Of a DNA stretch of 64,000 nucleotides, positions 18,007-26,415 are shown in pieces (the stretch's first letter is position 1; each line of letters starts with the position of its first letter). Under the pieces are notes generated by a model. That model did no database searches. It was not told the origin of the DNA and saw nothing but the letters and a program-made list of their open reading frames with translations. The stretch covers positions 4,289,501-4,353,500 of the forward strand of contig NZ_CP125619.1 of the NCBI RefSeq assembly GCF_030053115.1. Direction: 5' to 3'. This DNA comes from Pseudomonas svalbardensis (GTDB lineage: Bacteria; Pseudomonadota; Gammaproteobacteria; Pseudomonadales; Pseudomonadaceae). A program made the position numbers and the translations under genes.

Positions 18007-18175
18007 CGCGTGCGCTTGCTCGCGAAAGCAATTGATCACTCAACATTGATGCTGACTGACCTGCCGCTATCGTCGGATCGCCGCCCGGAGCAAACTCGCT
18101 CACACATTTGATCAGCGTCGTACACAGAATTTGTGTTCATTGAAGATCTAGCGCGGAAGAGAGCTTGCTCGCGAT
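18007..18175. repeat. Degenerate REP cluster
   Basis: Three weakened REP arms are visible: TTGCTCGCGAAAGC, GGATCGCCGCCCGGAGCAAA...CTCGCTCACACA, and GAGCTTGCTCGCGATGA. Several core bases differ from the intact copies elsewhere. Apart from these, 17848-18228 holds no gene. Confidence 0.6.
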
Positions 18176-18228
18176 GAACGATTACACGGTGCCTCAGTGG
18201 TTACTTGGGCAGTTCGATTATGGCGGTT

Positions 18229-18717
18229 TCAAGCCTTTGGAAGATCCATTCTGTAACCCGCCCCCGGCGCACCTTCATGCAACGCTGACTGAATGTTCGC
18301 ATACAAGGCGTTCGCCTCTTGGGTAGTGATTGATCGCGAACAATCACGCAGTACAACGCGCAGAAGCACATTTTCCTGGCCCGGCAGCAGTCCGAGGCAT
18401 TCAATTGCCTGCACAGGTAAACCCGAGAATCCCCAACGTCCCTTGACCTGCATCTCCTCAATCCAGTCAGAGTTGTCGCCAGCAGCTTGTAACATCCTCT
18501 CGGTCAACACTTCCTCACTTAACCCTGGCGTTACCGCCAACGAAATATCACGAGCAATCGAAGGCAAACGTGATACAGCGCTCCAGGGATTCAAATCATG
18601 CATCTGCGCCTGTACTCGTACGTTCTGATCACGTAGCAAGCGAATATCCGGAATTCCCTTGCGCAGCATGGTCAGTCGATCCAACCCCATCCCGAGCGCC
18701 GATGCGCATTGAGCCTT
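18229..18717 (-). pseudogene. Truncated PheS-like ligase: catalytic tail plus FDX-ACB domain
   Basis: About 155 residues. The start of the fragment matches the last catalytic motif of phenylalanyl-tRNA synthetase alpha chains (ALGMGLDRLTMLRKGIPDIR), followed by a ferredoxin-fold anticodon-binding domain (SRLPSIARDISLAV ... GYRMDLPKA), the layout of single-chain, mitochondrial-type PheRS. The first 200 or so residues carrying motifs 1 and 2 are missing, and the open frame meets the 3' end of the AhpD-like gene. It could be translated from the ATG at 18690 but cannot be an active ligase. From memory, stand-alone PheS-related ligases of unknown function (SrmL) occur in pseudomonads; the link to the neighbouring queC is inference. 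Confidence 0.7.
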
Positions 18718-18725
18718 GGGTGTAA

Positions 18726-19166
18726 TTACTCCTGAGGCATTTTGCGGAAGCCTACCGCCAGACGGTTCCAGCTGTTGATGGTGGAAATCGCCATGGTCAG
18801 GTCGACCATTTCCTTGGGCGTGAACTGCGCAGTGGCCAGTTCGTAATCTTCGTCAGGGGCATGGGTCTGGCTCAGCAGCGTCAAGGATTCGGTCCAGGCC
18901 AGCGCAGCACGTTCGCGCGGTGTGAAGAACGGCGTTTCACGCCAGACCGACACCCCATACAGCCGACGCTCGGTTTCGCCACCCTTGCGGGCATCGGCGG
19001 TGTGCATGTCGACGCAGAAGGCGCAGCCATTGATCTGGGAAGCACGCAGCTTGACCAGTTCAATCAACGATTTTTCCAGTGGCAGCTTCGAGACAGCGGT
19101 TTCCAGCGCAATCATGGCTTTGAGTGCTTCTGGGGAAGCAGTGTAGAAATCAATACGCGGTTGCAT
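18726..19166 (-). CDS. Carboxymuconolactone decarboxylase/AhpD-like protein
   Basis: 146-residue alkylhydroperoxidase-D-like protein. The redox motif CAFCVDMH, with a CxxC and following His, lies at about residues 49-56, in the helical CMD fold (SLIELVKLRASQINGC before it). Members of this group reduce peroxides or act as thiol-dependent detoxification proteins. It is a single gene with its own ribosome-binding region; the spacing to the PheS-like remnant is almost nil. No regulatory site was recognised. Confidence 0.88.
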   Translation of the reverse strand: MQPRIDFYTASPEALKAMIALETAVSKLPLEKSLIELVKLRASQINGCAFCVDMHTADARKGGETERRLYGVSVWRETPFFTPRERAALAWTESLTLLSQTHAPDEDYELATAQFTPKEMVDLTMAISTINSWNRLAVGFRKMPQE

Positions 19167-19372
19167 GGGGGGTTCCAGTCAAAAGGGTGGGGAGCTACGT
19201 TAATCCCGCACTGACCTGCAGCAAATAGCCAATTATTGGGAAGATGAGGATGCCAATGGGCGGGCTTGAAAATAATCTATAGGGGTAATTGCCATCACCG
19301 CACTGACACCACTAGAATGCGATTCATTCTTGATAGCGCGGCCAGGATGCCGGAAACGAGTGCCTCCTGCCC

Positions 19373-19798
19373 ATGTCGTCCTCATCCGAAATGCCTCTGC
19401 CAGCGGCTACTTCGCCGAATTCCGAATCGCGTTGGCACCTGGAAACCTTATTGTGGGAAATGCCGGAACAGGCACGCGAAGCCTTTTTGCTCGCCCAGAT
19501 TCATGGACATGGCCGCGCCCGGATCGCAGCACGGCAGTCGGCGCATAAAAAACCGCTGACCCGTCGACAAACCCTGGCTTATCTAGCCTTGCTGTTGATC
19601 GCCGGCCCCGTCGGCATGATTTGGCAACATGCGCCGTTCGAGTACTGGAACAGTCATGACCGTACCCTGGTCGGCGCACAACTTGTTGGCCAGGCGCCGG
19701 CTGCCGACTCACTCGATTGCACCCACGCCCATGACCTTCAAGCCCCTACGCTCGATTGCGCAGCCACTGCAAAAATCCCTTCTTCTGCACAACCCTAG
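19373..19798 (+). CDS. Small membrane protein with sigma-region-4-like N-terminus
   Basis: 141 residues, no named family recognised. Residues about 23-50 (LLWEMPEQAREAFLLAQIHG then ARIAARQ) resemble the start of sigma-70 region 4 in ECF sigma factors (LPxxxRxAFLLxxxxGxxxxxIA), but region 2 is absent. A basic stretch is followed by one membrane helix at about 70-88 (TLAYLALLLIAGPVGMIW) and a C-terminal tail with two Cys (LDCTHAH, LDCAA). The 3' end overlaps the convergent MscS-type gene by 53 bases. It could be a remnant of a sigma/anti-sigma fusion or a small regulator. Confidence 0.55.
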   Translation: MSSSSEMPLPAATSPNSESRWHLETLLWEMPEQAREAFLLAQIHGHGRARIAARQSAHKKPLTRRQTLAYLALLLIAGPVGMIWQHAPFEYWNSHDRTLVGAQLVGQAPAADSLDCTHAHDLQAPTLDCAATAKIPSSAQP

Positions 19799-21188
19799 GC
19801 GCTTCCTGAGTCAACGTCTGAGCCTTGTTCAAGCGGAAATCCAGCAACGCCTTCATCGCTTCGCCGATGTCATGTCGCGCATCCAGACACGGTTTGAGGT
19901 ACTCCTTCTCGATCCGGTACAAGCTGCAGAACGTCTTGGCGCTGAAGTCCGCCGGTAGCGCCGTATCGGACAAAATCCCGCCCTCGCCGATCACCTCACC
20001 CGGCCCCATGCGCCCGGACTCGAACTTGACCCCACCACGGCTCAGCTCCACCGACACGACGCCGGATTCGATGATGAACAAATGATCGCTGACCTCCCCC
20101 GCCGGCAGGATCATTTCACCGGCGCGGAAGTTTTGCAGGGTCATGTTCTGGCTGAAGGTTTCTTTCTCTTCCTGACGCAGGGTCGAGAAAATGTTCGAGG
20201 CGTCCAGCAATGCCCGTGGCCGTGACAGGTTGGCAGGTGCATTGGGTTCTACGTTCGACAACAGGCTGACGCCGCTGGCCTGCAAGTGCCGGAATGCCAG
20301 GTCGAACAGTTGATTACGGACCATGCGCTTCTGGTCCATGGAGACCACGAAACCACTGATTTCGTATTCCACGCCGGTGGCGCTGGAGCCTTTCAACGCT
20401 ACACACGGCGCCGGTTTGTTCAATAGATAACGGCACCCCTCCATCGCCCGCTCCAGCGCTTCAATGACGGTTTGCGGACGCGCGTGCGGGCTCAATTGCA
20501 AGCCGATGGAGACGCCAAAAATGTCACTGGGCCGGCTGAAATTAATGATCTTGGCCTTGGCCGCCAGGGAGTTGGGGATCACCGCCATGCTGCCCTGGGC
20601 CGTTTGCAGGCGCGTCGCGCGCCAGTCGATATCGGCGACCCGACCTTCGGTTCCGTCGATCGAGATCCAGTCATCCAGTTGATAGGGTTTGGTGGTGTTC
20701 AGGACGATCCCGGAGAACACGTCGCTGAGGGTACTTTGCAAGGCCAGGCCGACGATGATTGCCAACGCGCCGGAGGTCGCCAGAACGCCCTTGACCGGCA
20801 GATCGAGTACGTACGCCAAAGCCGCGATAATCGCGATCAGGAAAATCACCGCGCCGAGCAAATCCTGCAGCAAGCGCCCGGTGTGCCCGACCCGTTGCAT
20901 CATCACCGCGCCGATCAGCACCGTCAGGGTGCGCGCGCCGAACAGCCACCAGCCGATCTGCAATCCGGTGGCCGCCAGGTGCAGCGGGACGTTGTCGGCC
21001 CAGGGCGCCGGTTCCATGGGGTTCAGACCTTCGTTGAACAGCAGGACACTGAACAACAAAAAAATCACCAGCCGCACCACCAGTTTCCAGTTGCTGCCAT
21101 TGGCACTGAGCAGGCGCCATAGCCCAAGATCGATAAGGATCAAAATCATCGCGCAGATCAACGGGTGATCGGTAAGCAGTGACAGCAT
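19746..21188 (-). CDS. MscS-type channel with C-terminal cyclic-nucleotide-binding-like domain
   Basis: 480-residue inner-membrane protein of the bacterial cyclic-nucleotide-gated MscS group. Several helices (to about 165) end in a pore helix GALAIIVGLALQSTLSDVFS. The MscS beta domain follows (DDWISIDGTEGRVADI), with a mixed domain to about 320, then a cNMP-binding-like domain (about 345-450: FRAGEMILPAGEVSDHLFII, GEGGILSD). In the phosphate-binding cassette the usual Arg is not seen (LPADFSA), so nucleotide binding is doubtful. The ATG at 21188, with GGAG seven bases ahead, is preferred to 21230. Confidence 0.85.
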   Translation of the reverse strand: MLSLLTDHPLICAMILILIDLGLWRLLSANGSNWKLVVRLVIFLLFSVLLFNEGLNPMEPAPWADNVPLHLAATGLQIGWWLFGARTLTVLIGAVMMQRVGHTGRLLQDLLGAVIFLIAIIAALAYVLDLPVKGVLATSGALAIIVGLALQSTLSDVFSGIVLNTTKPYQLDDWISIDGTEGRVADIDWRATRLQTAQGSMAVIPNSLAAKAKIINFSRPSDIFGVSIGLQLSPHARPQTVIEALERAMEGCRYLLNKPAPCVALKGSSATGVEYEISGFVVSMDQKRMVRNQLFDLAFRHLQASGVSLLSNVEPNAPANLSRPRALLDASNIFSTLRQEEKETFSQNMTLQNFRAGEMILPAGEVSDHLFIIESGVVSVELSRGGVKFESGRMGPGEVIGEGGILSDTALPADFSAKTFCSLYRIEKEYLKPCLDARHDIGEAMKALLDFRLNKAQTLTQEAPRVVQKKGFLQWLRNRA

Positions 21189-21262
21189 CAAGCAACTCCA
21201 GCGAAGGCCAATGAACGGAAGATCGCACACATTTCCCTTGTGGAGTTATAGCTTTGAAAAAC

Positions 21263-21292
21263 AAAAAAGGGCCTCGAATGAGACCCTTTTCT
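21263..21292. terminator. Terminator after the ycaC-like gene
   Basis: AAAAGGGTCTC, GAAT-type loop, GAGGCCCTTTTTT on the minus strand: a stem with flanking A- and T-runs just past the ycaC-like stop. It should end minus-strand transcripts before the MscS-type gene. Confidence 0.8.
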
Positions 21293-21308
21293 ATTCATCG
21301 ATCCAACA

Positions 21309-21935
21309 TTACTTGCTGTTGGTCAGCGCGTTGTAGCTGGTAAACAGGTTGCGGTAGTCCGGGATGTGGTTGGAGAACAAGGTGCCCAAGCCTTCCACGT
21401 CGTTGCGCCAGTCGCGATGCAGCTCACAGGCCAGGCCGAACCAGGTCATCAACTGTGCGCCGGAGGCCGACATGCGGTCCCAGGCCGATTGACGGGTCAG
21501 TTCGTTGAAGGTGCCTGAAGCGTCAGTCACCACGAACACCTCGAAGCCTTCAGCCAGTGCCGACAGCGCCGGGAACGCCACGCACACTTCGGTCACCACG
21601 CCGGCGATGATCAGTTGTTTCTTGCCGGTCGCCTTGATCGCCTTGACGAAGTCTTCGTTGTCCCAGGCATTGATCTGGCCAGGACGGGCGATGTACGGCG
21701 CGTCCGGGAACAGCGCCTTGAGCTCGGGCACCAGCGGGCCATTGGGGCCGGTTTCGAAACTGGTGGTGAGAATGGTCGGCAACTTGAAGTACTTGGCCAG
21801 GTCAGCCAGGGCCAACACGTTGTTCTTGAAACGGTCCGGGTCGATGTCGCGCACCAGTGAAAGCAGACCCGCCTGGTGATCAACCAACAGAACGACGGCG
21901 TTATCCTTGTCGAGACGTTTGTAAGAGGTAGTCAT
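21309..21935 (-). CDS. Isochorismatase-family hydrolase (YcaC-like)
   Basis: 208-residue cysteine hydrolase. The catalytic Asp is in LLVDHQ (D19) and the nucleophile Cys in AGVVTEVCVAFPAL (C118), preceded by the cis-peptide VVTE. Length and sequence match YcaC, whose physiological substrate is unknown. It lies in the same orientation as pirin and next to a LysR regulator, a common pseudomonad arrangement. ATG at 21935 follows GGATTACTCCC on the coding strand. Confidence 0.88.
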   Translation of the reverse strand: MTTSYKRLDKDNAVVLLVDHQAGLLSLVRDIDPDRFKNNVLALADLAKYFKLPTILTTSFETGPNGPLVPELKALFPDAPYIARPGQINAWDNEDFVKAIKATGKKQLIIAGVVTEVCVAFPALSALAEGFEVFVVTDASGTFNELTRQSAWDRMSASGAQLMTWFGLACELHRDWRNDVEGLGTLFSNHIPDYRNLFTSYNALTNSK

Positions 21936-22062
21936 GGGAGTAATCCTCGCTTTTTATCGATGCCGAATGGGCCGGCGTGAGAGAAACCTGATAGTTCGTT
22001 AAAACGCGGCCAAGCAGGGTAGTCACCCTCGCCCGGCACGCCACAGCGTTACAACTATGAGT

Positions 22063-22929
22063 TCAACCGCTCATCCGACCGAACCGGCCTGACTGGAAGT
22101 CAGCAAAGGCCTGGTGGATTTCCTGCTCGCTGTTCATCACGAACGGGCCATGGCCGACGATCGGCTCGTCGATCGGCTCGCCACTGAGCAGCAACACGAC
22201 GGCATCGTTATTGGCTTCCAGGCTGAGCTGCTGGCCATTGCGTTCGAACAACGCCAACTGCCCTTCGCGCACCAGTTCCACACCGTTGACCTGAACCGTG
22301 CCACGCAACACTACAAGTGCCGTGTTACGACCTTCGTGCAGGTCCAGGGTCAGCAACTTGCCGCCGTTGAGGCGCAGGTCCCAGACGTCAATCGGGGTAA
22401 ACGTGCGCGCGGGGCCGGTGTGGCCGTCGAACTCACCGGCGATCAAGCGCAGGCTGCCGGCCTGGTCCTTGAGCGGGATGCTCGGGATGTCGCCATCGAG
22501 AATCGTCTGGTAACCGGCGTCGGCCATTTTGTCCTTGGCCGGCAGGTTGACCCACAACTGAACCATTTCCAGGGTGCCGCCGGTTTTGGCGAAACCTTCT
22601 GAGTGGAACTCTTCGTGGAGAATCCCGGAGGCTGCGGTCATCCATTGCACGTCGCCTGGGCCGATCTTGCCGCCGCTGCCGGTGGAGTCGCGGTGTTCCA
22701 GTTCGCCCTTGTAAACGATAGTCACGGTTTCGAAACCGCGGTGTGGATGCTGACCAACGCCACGACGCTCGGTGGTGGGGGTGAATTCAGCGGGACCGGC
22801 GTGATCGAGCAGCAAAAACGGGCTGATGTGCTTGCCCAGGTTGTCGTAGGAAAACAGCGTGCGAACCGGAAAACCGTCGCCGACCCAATGGGTCCGTGGG
22901 CTGGTGTAGATACCGATGATGTTTTTCAT
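22063..22929 (-). CDS. Pirin family protein
   Basis: 288-residue bicupin. Metal ligands are visible in the N-terminal cupin: QHPHRGFETV (His-x-His) and GILHEEFHSEG (His, Glu). YhhW-like pirins can act as quercetin dioxygenases, but the natural substrate is unknown. The ATG at 22929 has an excellent GGAGGCGGA site just upstream, so the longer frame to 22965 is rejected. Divergent from the LysR gene at 23034, with 104 bases between the starts. Confidence 0.9.
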   Translation of the reverse strand: MKNIIGIYTSPRTHWVGDGFPVRTLFSYDNLGKHISPFLLLDHAGPAEFTPTTERRGVGQHPHRGFETVTIVYKGELEHRDSTGSGGKIGPGDVQWMTAASGILHEEFHSEGFAKTGGTLEMVQLWVNLPAKDKMADAGYQTILDGDIPSIPLKDQAGSLRLIAGEFDGHTGPARTFTPIDVWDLRLNGGKLLTLDLHEGRNTALVVLRGTVQVNGVELVREGQLALFERNGQQLSLEANNDAVVLLLSGEPIDEPIVGHGPFVMNSEQEIHQAFADFQSGRFGRMSG

Positions 22930-23033
22930 TCCGCCTCCGAATCTGGTGTGTGACGCGATGGACAAAGCTTAAAACTGAACCCTTTGATGCACTAGACTGC
23001 AAAAATCAGCCTTAGCGTTCTATATGGAGAACG

Positions 23034-23942
23034 ATGGTGGAAGACCTCAACACCCTCTACTACTTCACCCAAGTGGTGGAGCACCACGGTTTCGCCCCGG
23101 CCGGTCGGGCGCTGGACATGCCCAAGTCGAAGCTGAGCCGGCGGATTGCCGAGCTCGAAGAGCGCCTCGGTGTGCGCCTGCTGCACCGCACCAGCCGGCA
23201 TTGTTCACTGACGGAAATCGGTCAGGCCTATTACCAGCGTTGCCTGGCGATGCGCGTGGAGGCCGAAAGCGCTGCCGAACTGATCGAACGCAACCGCTCC
23301 GAACCCCAGGGCCTGGTGCGCATCAGTTGCCCGACCGCGCTGCTCAACTCTTGGGTCGGGCCGATGTTGACCCGCTACATGCTCAAGTACCCGCTGGTGG
23401 AGTTGTTCATCGAGAGCACCAACCGCCGGGTCGACCTGATCCACGAGGGGTTCGACATCGCCCTGCGGGTGCGCTTTCCGCCGCTGGAAAATACCGACAT
23501 GGTGATGAAGGTGCTGGGCAACAGCACCCAGTGCCTGGTGGGCAGTCCGGCCTTTGTGTCGCGCCTGTCTTCACCGGCCTCCCCAGCTGACCTCAGTGGG
23601 TTGCCGAGCCTGCACTGGGGCGCGGCGCAGCGTGAATATCAGTGGGAATTGTTTGGGGCCGATGGCGCCAGTGCGGTGATTCGGCATGCGCCACGAATGG
23701 TCACCGATGACCTGTTGGCGTTGCGTCACGCCGTGGTGGCCGGGATCGGTATCGCTCACCTGCCCAGCGTGGTGGTGCGCGATGACATTGCCGCGGGCCG
23801 TCTGGTGGAACTGGTGCCGGGCTGGGCACCCAAATGCGGGATCGTGCACGCCATCTTCCCTTCACGCCGTGGGCTGCTGCCGTCGGTGCGTGCATTGATC
23901 GACTTTCTGGGCGAGGAATTCAGCCACAGCGATATTGCTTAG
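23034..23942 (+). CDS. LysR-family transcriptional regulator
   Basis: 302 residues: winged helix-turn-helix (about 3-62, FAPAGRALDMPKSKLSRRIAELEERLGVRLLHRTSR) followed by a substrate-binding domain (about 90-298) of the CrgA-like group. GGAGAACG precedes the ATG. It shares a 104-bp control region with the divergent pirin gene and probably regulates pirin and perhaps ycaC; the effector is unknown. Confidence 0.9.
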   Translation: MVEDLNTLYYFTQVVEHHGFAPAGRALDMPKSKLSRRIAELEERLGVRLLHRTSRHCSLTEIGQAYYQRCLAMRVEAESAAELIERNRSEPQGLVRISCPTALLNSWVGPMLTRYMLKYPLVELFIESTNRRVDLIHEGFDIALRVRFPPLENTDMVMKVLGNSTQCLVGSPAFVSRLSSPASPADLSGLPSLHWGAAQREYQWELFGADGASAVIRHAPRMVTDDLLALRHAVVAGIGIAHLPSVVVRDDIAAGRLVELVPGWAPKCGIVHAIFPSRRGLLPSVRALIDFLGEEFSHSDIA

Positions 23943-24072
23943 AAGCCCGTACACACTCCATGTAGCTGGCCGAGGGGCGGATTTATGACGTGGATGGGCG
24001 GTTGTACGCGACGGGGTCGACCACCTGCATGATTCTTGAGGCGCGGGGGTAAGGCTTTAAACCGAGTCGCGG

Positions 24073-24167
24073 CCTGCGCGAGCAACCTCGCTCCCACATT
24101 GGATTTGCGTACACCACAGATCCCCTGTGGGAGCGAGCTTGCTCCGGGCGGCGTTCCGACGAAGGCG
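24073..24167. repeat. REP pair
   Basis: GCGCGAGCAACCTCGCTCCCACA and GTGGGAGCGAGCTTGCTCCG + GGCGGCGTTCC lie in 23943-24309; the rest of that gap holds no recognisable gene. Confidence 0.8.
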
Positions 24168-24309
24168 CCAGATCAAACACCACAAAGCCTTCTGCCACCC
24201 CGATTCATGACTTGCGGTAAACATTGCTTTGCCGATCCAGCGGTTTTTCTCATGGGATGGCGCGGGTACAATCCCACGCCTCATAGTGAGTGGCAAAGGA
24301 AGTGCGGGT

Positions 24310-24594
24310 TTGGAAGGGATTTTGCGTGTTGGCTGTCTGGCGGGCCTTGTCGTCATGATGGCCGGTTGTGGAACCATGATCGGGCGCGTCAGCAATGGCA
24401 TGTCGGACGTGGCTTATTACAAAGGCGTCGACGGCGGTTTGCAGCTCCTCGGCGTGACAGGAAAGGAAAGCAAACCCGCGGCGATCATCTGTTACATCAT
24501 GATTGTCTGTCCGCTGATCACCGTCGTGTCCCTGCCGGTAGACGCCGCACTCGACACCGTTCTGCTGCCAGTCGACTACGTCAACACCCTCTGA
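24310..24594 (+). CDS. YceK/YidQ-like lipoprotein
   Basis: 94-residue small lipoprotein. The signal region has the lipobox MMAGC; the mature part carries GTMIGRVSNG, YYKGVDGGLQL and a C-terminal hydrophobic stretch CPLITVVSLPVDAALDTVLLPVDY, which is characteristic of the YceK/YidQ family (SLPvDlvlDTlllPvd). The start is uncertain: TTG at 24310 sits seven bases after AAGGAAG and gives a normal signal peptide; GTG at 24286 and an ATG-less longer frame from 24229 are less likely. Function unknown. Confidence 0.75.
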   Translation: MEGILRVGCLAGLVVMMAGCGTMIGRVSNGMSDVAYYKGVDGGLQLLGVTGKESKPAAIICYIMIVCPLITVVSLPVDAALDTVLLPVDYVNTL

Positions 24595-24608
24595 AGTCGG
24601 CCCTCCGT

Positions 24609-24941
24609 TTATCGTCGAGGGCGTTTGGCCTTCGGTTTCTGCGCGGGCTCCTGCACTTTGCGATAAACCCACACCCCGAACACGCCAATAAGCAAAATAA
24701 ACACGGTTCCTATGCATTGCGACACGAACTCGACCCAGAACCGTCGTGGATGCAAGGCCAGCGCATAGGTGTCGCGCGGGCCGCGGTTGTTGGTGGTGAT
24801 GGAGCCGCTGATCCAGCTGTCGATCAGCATGTAGATCGAGGCACCGATGGCGAAGGCAATCAGCACGCCAACCAGCACGGTCAGCCAAAACGTCACGCGG
24901 CTTTGGCGTTCAGGAGAGCGCCGGTTCTTCCTGTTGCTCAA
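24609..24941 (-). CDS. Small two-helix membrane protein
   Basis: 110 residues with a basic N-terminus (about 1-15), two membrane helices (about 17-40 and 76-93) and a very basic tail (KPKAKRPRR). No family recognised. Its start overlaps the last 32 bases of the MocR-type gene on the same strand, so it may be a trailing member of that operon; a downstream start would remove the overlap. Its 3' end faces the YceK-like gene. Confidence 0.55.
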   Translation of the reverse strand: MSNRKNRRSPERQSRVTFWLTVLVGVLIAFAIGASIYMLIDSWISGSITTNNRGPRDTYALALHPRRFWVEFVSQCIGTVFILLIGVFGVWVYRKVQEPAQKPKAKRPRR

Positions 24942-26388
24942 TCAGTGGTTGTCGCACATTCGACGGTCGCCCGGCGAGGTGCGCACACTCGGCAATCACC
25001 TTCAGAATCTCGATCACGCCAGGGGTCAGCGCTGTGCCAAGGCAGATGCGCACGCCTGTGGTTGCATGGCCATCGGCGAAAAAGATCCCGCTGCCGGCCA
25101 CGTGGCATCCGCGTTCGGTGGCCAACTGTTGCAGTGCGGGCATGTCGGTGTGCCCAGGCATTTCGATCCAGTGGATGAAGCCTCCGCGCGGTGGCACGTA
25201 CACGGTTCCCGAAGGGAAATCTGTGCGCACCAGCGCTTCGACAAAGCTCGCCAGCGATGACAGTTGCGACCTGAGCCTGGCGCAGTGTTCTTCCATGTAG
25301 CCGCGCCCGATAAATTCGTTGAGAACATTTTGCGCAAGGCTGGAAACCGCCAGGTTGCGCGAAAACATTTGCGCAAGAATGGCATTGCGGTACTTGCCGG
25401 CCAGGCACCAACCGACGCGATAACCGGGTGCGATGGTTTTGGAGAATGACGAACAGTAAATCGTCTGCCCGCTGGTGTCGTAGCTCTTGATGGCGCGCGG
25501 GCGCTCTGTTTCCGGCACCAGGTCGAAGAAAATGTCGTCCTCGATAATCGGCACGTCCGCTTCGCGCGCGATCTGTGAAAGTCGTGCGCGCGTTTCATCG
25601 GGCATGATGAAACCACGGGGATTCTGCAGGGTTGGGTTGAGAAAGATCACCGCGACCTTTTTTAGTTTCAACGCTTCTTCGAGGTGATCGACGTCCAGGC
25701 CCAGTTTGCCGTGAGTGCGGATCGGCAGGGCGCGCATGCCCAAGCGTTCGATGGTCTGCAAGATGCCGTAATAGGTCGGCGTTTCGATGGCGACCGTAGC
25801 GCCTCTTGGCGCGACGGCTTCGAGGGCCAGTTCCAGGGCAATGGTGTCACCCGAGGTCACGAGGATATCGTCCGGCCCGCAGACCACGCCGCGAGTCAGC
25901 ATCAGCCCGGCGATGCGCCGTCGCAGCGCCGGCAGGCCCGGCGGCGCGACCAGTCCGGTCAGCGAGTTGTCAGCCTTGCCGGCCAGCACTGAAAGGCATT
26001 TGTTGAGGAGCACATTCGGTGTGAGGTCGCTGTGCAGGACGGCCGAGTTCAACGACGCGGTGGTCCGCGAGGCCGCTTGGGAGAGCATCGCGACCACCGC
26101 ATGATTGATGTTGACCGTGACACTGGAGAAATCAAACCCGCTGGCGGGTTTGGCCTGCCCGGAGGCCGAGACGAAATAGCCTACACGGGGGACGGTCGAC
26201 ACATAGGCATCGGCTTCTAGATCAGCCAAGGCACGCTGAACGGTAGTGATGCTGGTTTCAAACATTCGCGCCAGGGTGCGGATCGAGGGCAGTTTTGTTT
26301 CGGCTGCCCAATCACCACTTTCGATCTGACGAATAATCCAGTCCTTGACTATCCGCCAGCGTTTGTCCGGTAAATCAAACCTGTCCAT
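24910..26388 (-). CDS. MocR/PdxR-type regulator (GntR HTH fused to aminotransferase fold)
   Basis: 492 residues. An N-terminal GntR winged helix (about 5-75: WAAETKLPSIRTLARMFETS, TVQRALADLEADAYV) is joined to a fold-type I aminotransferase domain (about 110-480) with the PLP motif CSSFSKTIAPGYRVGW (Lys), NPTLQNPRGF and EDDIFFD. Proteins of this class sense PLP or an amino acid through the PLP domain. It is the last gene of the sbnA-sbnB unit, 27 bases after the permease stop, and is the natural candidate for feedback control of that unit, possibly by diaminopropionate or the final product (inference). Confidence 0.9.
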   Translation of the reverse strand: MDRFDLPDKRWRIVKDWIIRQIESGDWAAETKLPSIRTLARMFETSITTVQRALADLEADAYVSTVPRVGYFVSASGQAKPASGFDFSSVTVNINHAVVAMLSQAASRTTASLNSAVLHSDLTPNVLLNKCLSVLAGKADNSLTGLVAPPGLPALRRRIAGLMLTRGVVCGPDDILVTSGDTIALELALEAVAPRGATVAIETPTYYGILQTIERLGMRALPIRTHGKLGLDVDHLEEALKLKKVAVIFLNPTLQNPRGFIMPDETRARLSQIAREADVPIIEDDIFFDLVPETERPRAIKSYDTSGQTIYCSSFSKTIAPGYRVGWCLAGKYRNAILAQMFSRNLAVSSLAQNVLNEFIGRGYMEEHCARLRSQLSSLASFVEALVRTDFPSGTVYVPPRGGFIHWIEMPGHTDMPALQQLATERGCHVAGSGIFFADGHATTGVRICLGTALTPGVIEILKVIAECAHLAGRPSNVRQPLIEQQEEPALS

Positions 26389-26415
26389 AAGTTCTCTGTT
26401 ATTTCTCGAAACAAT

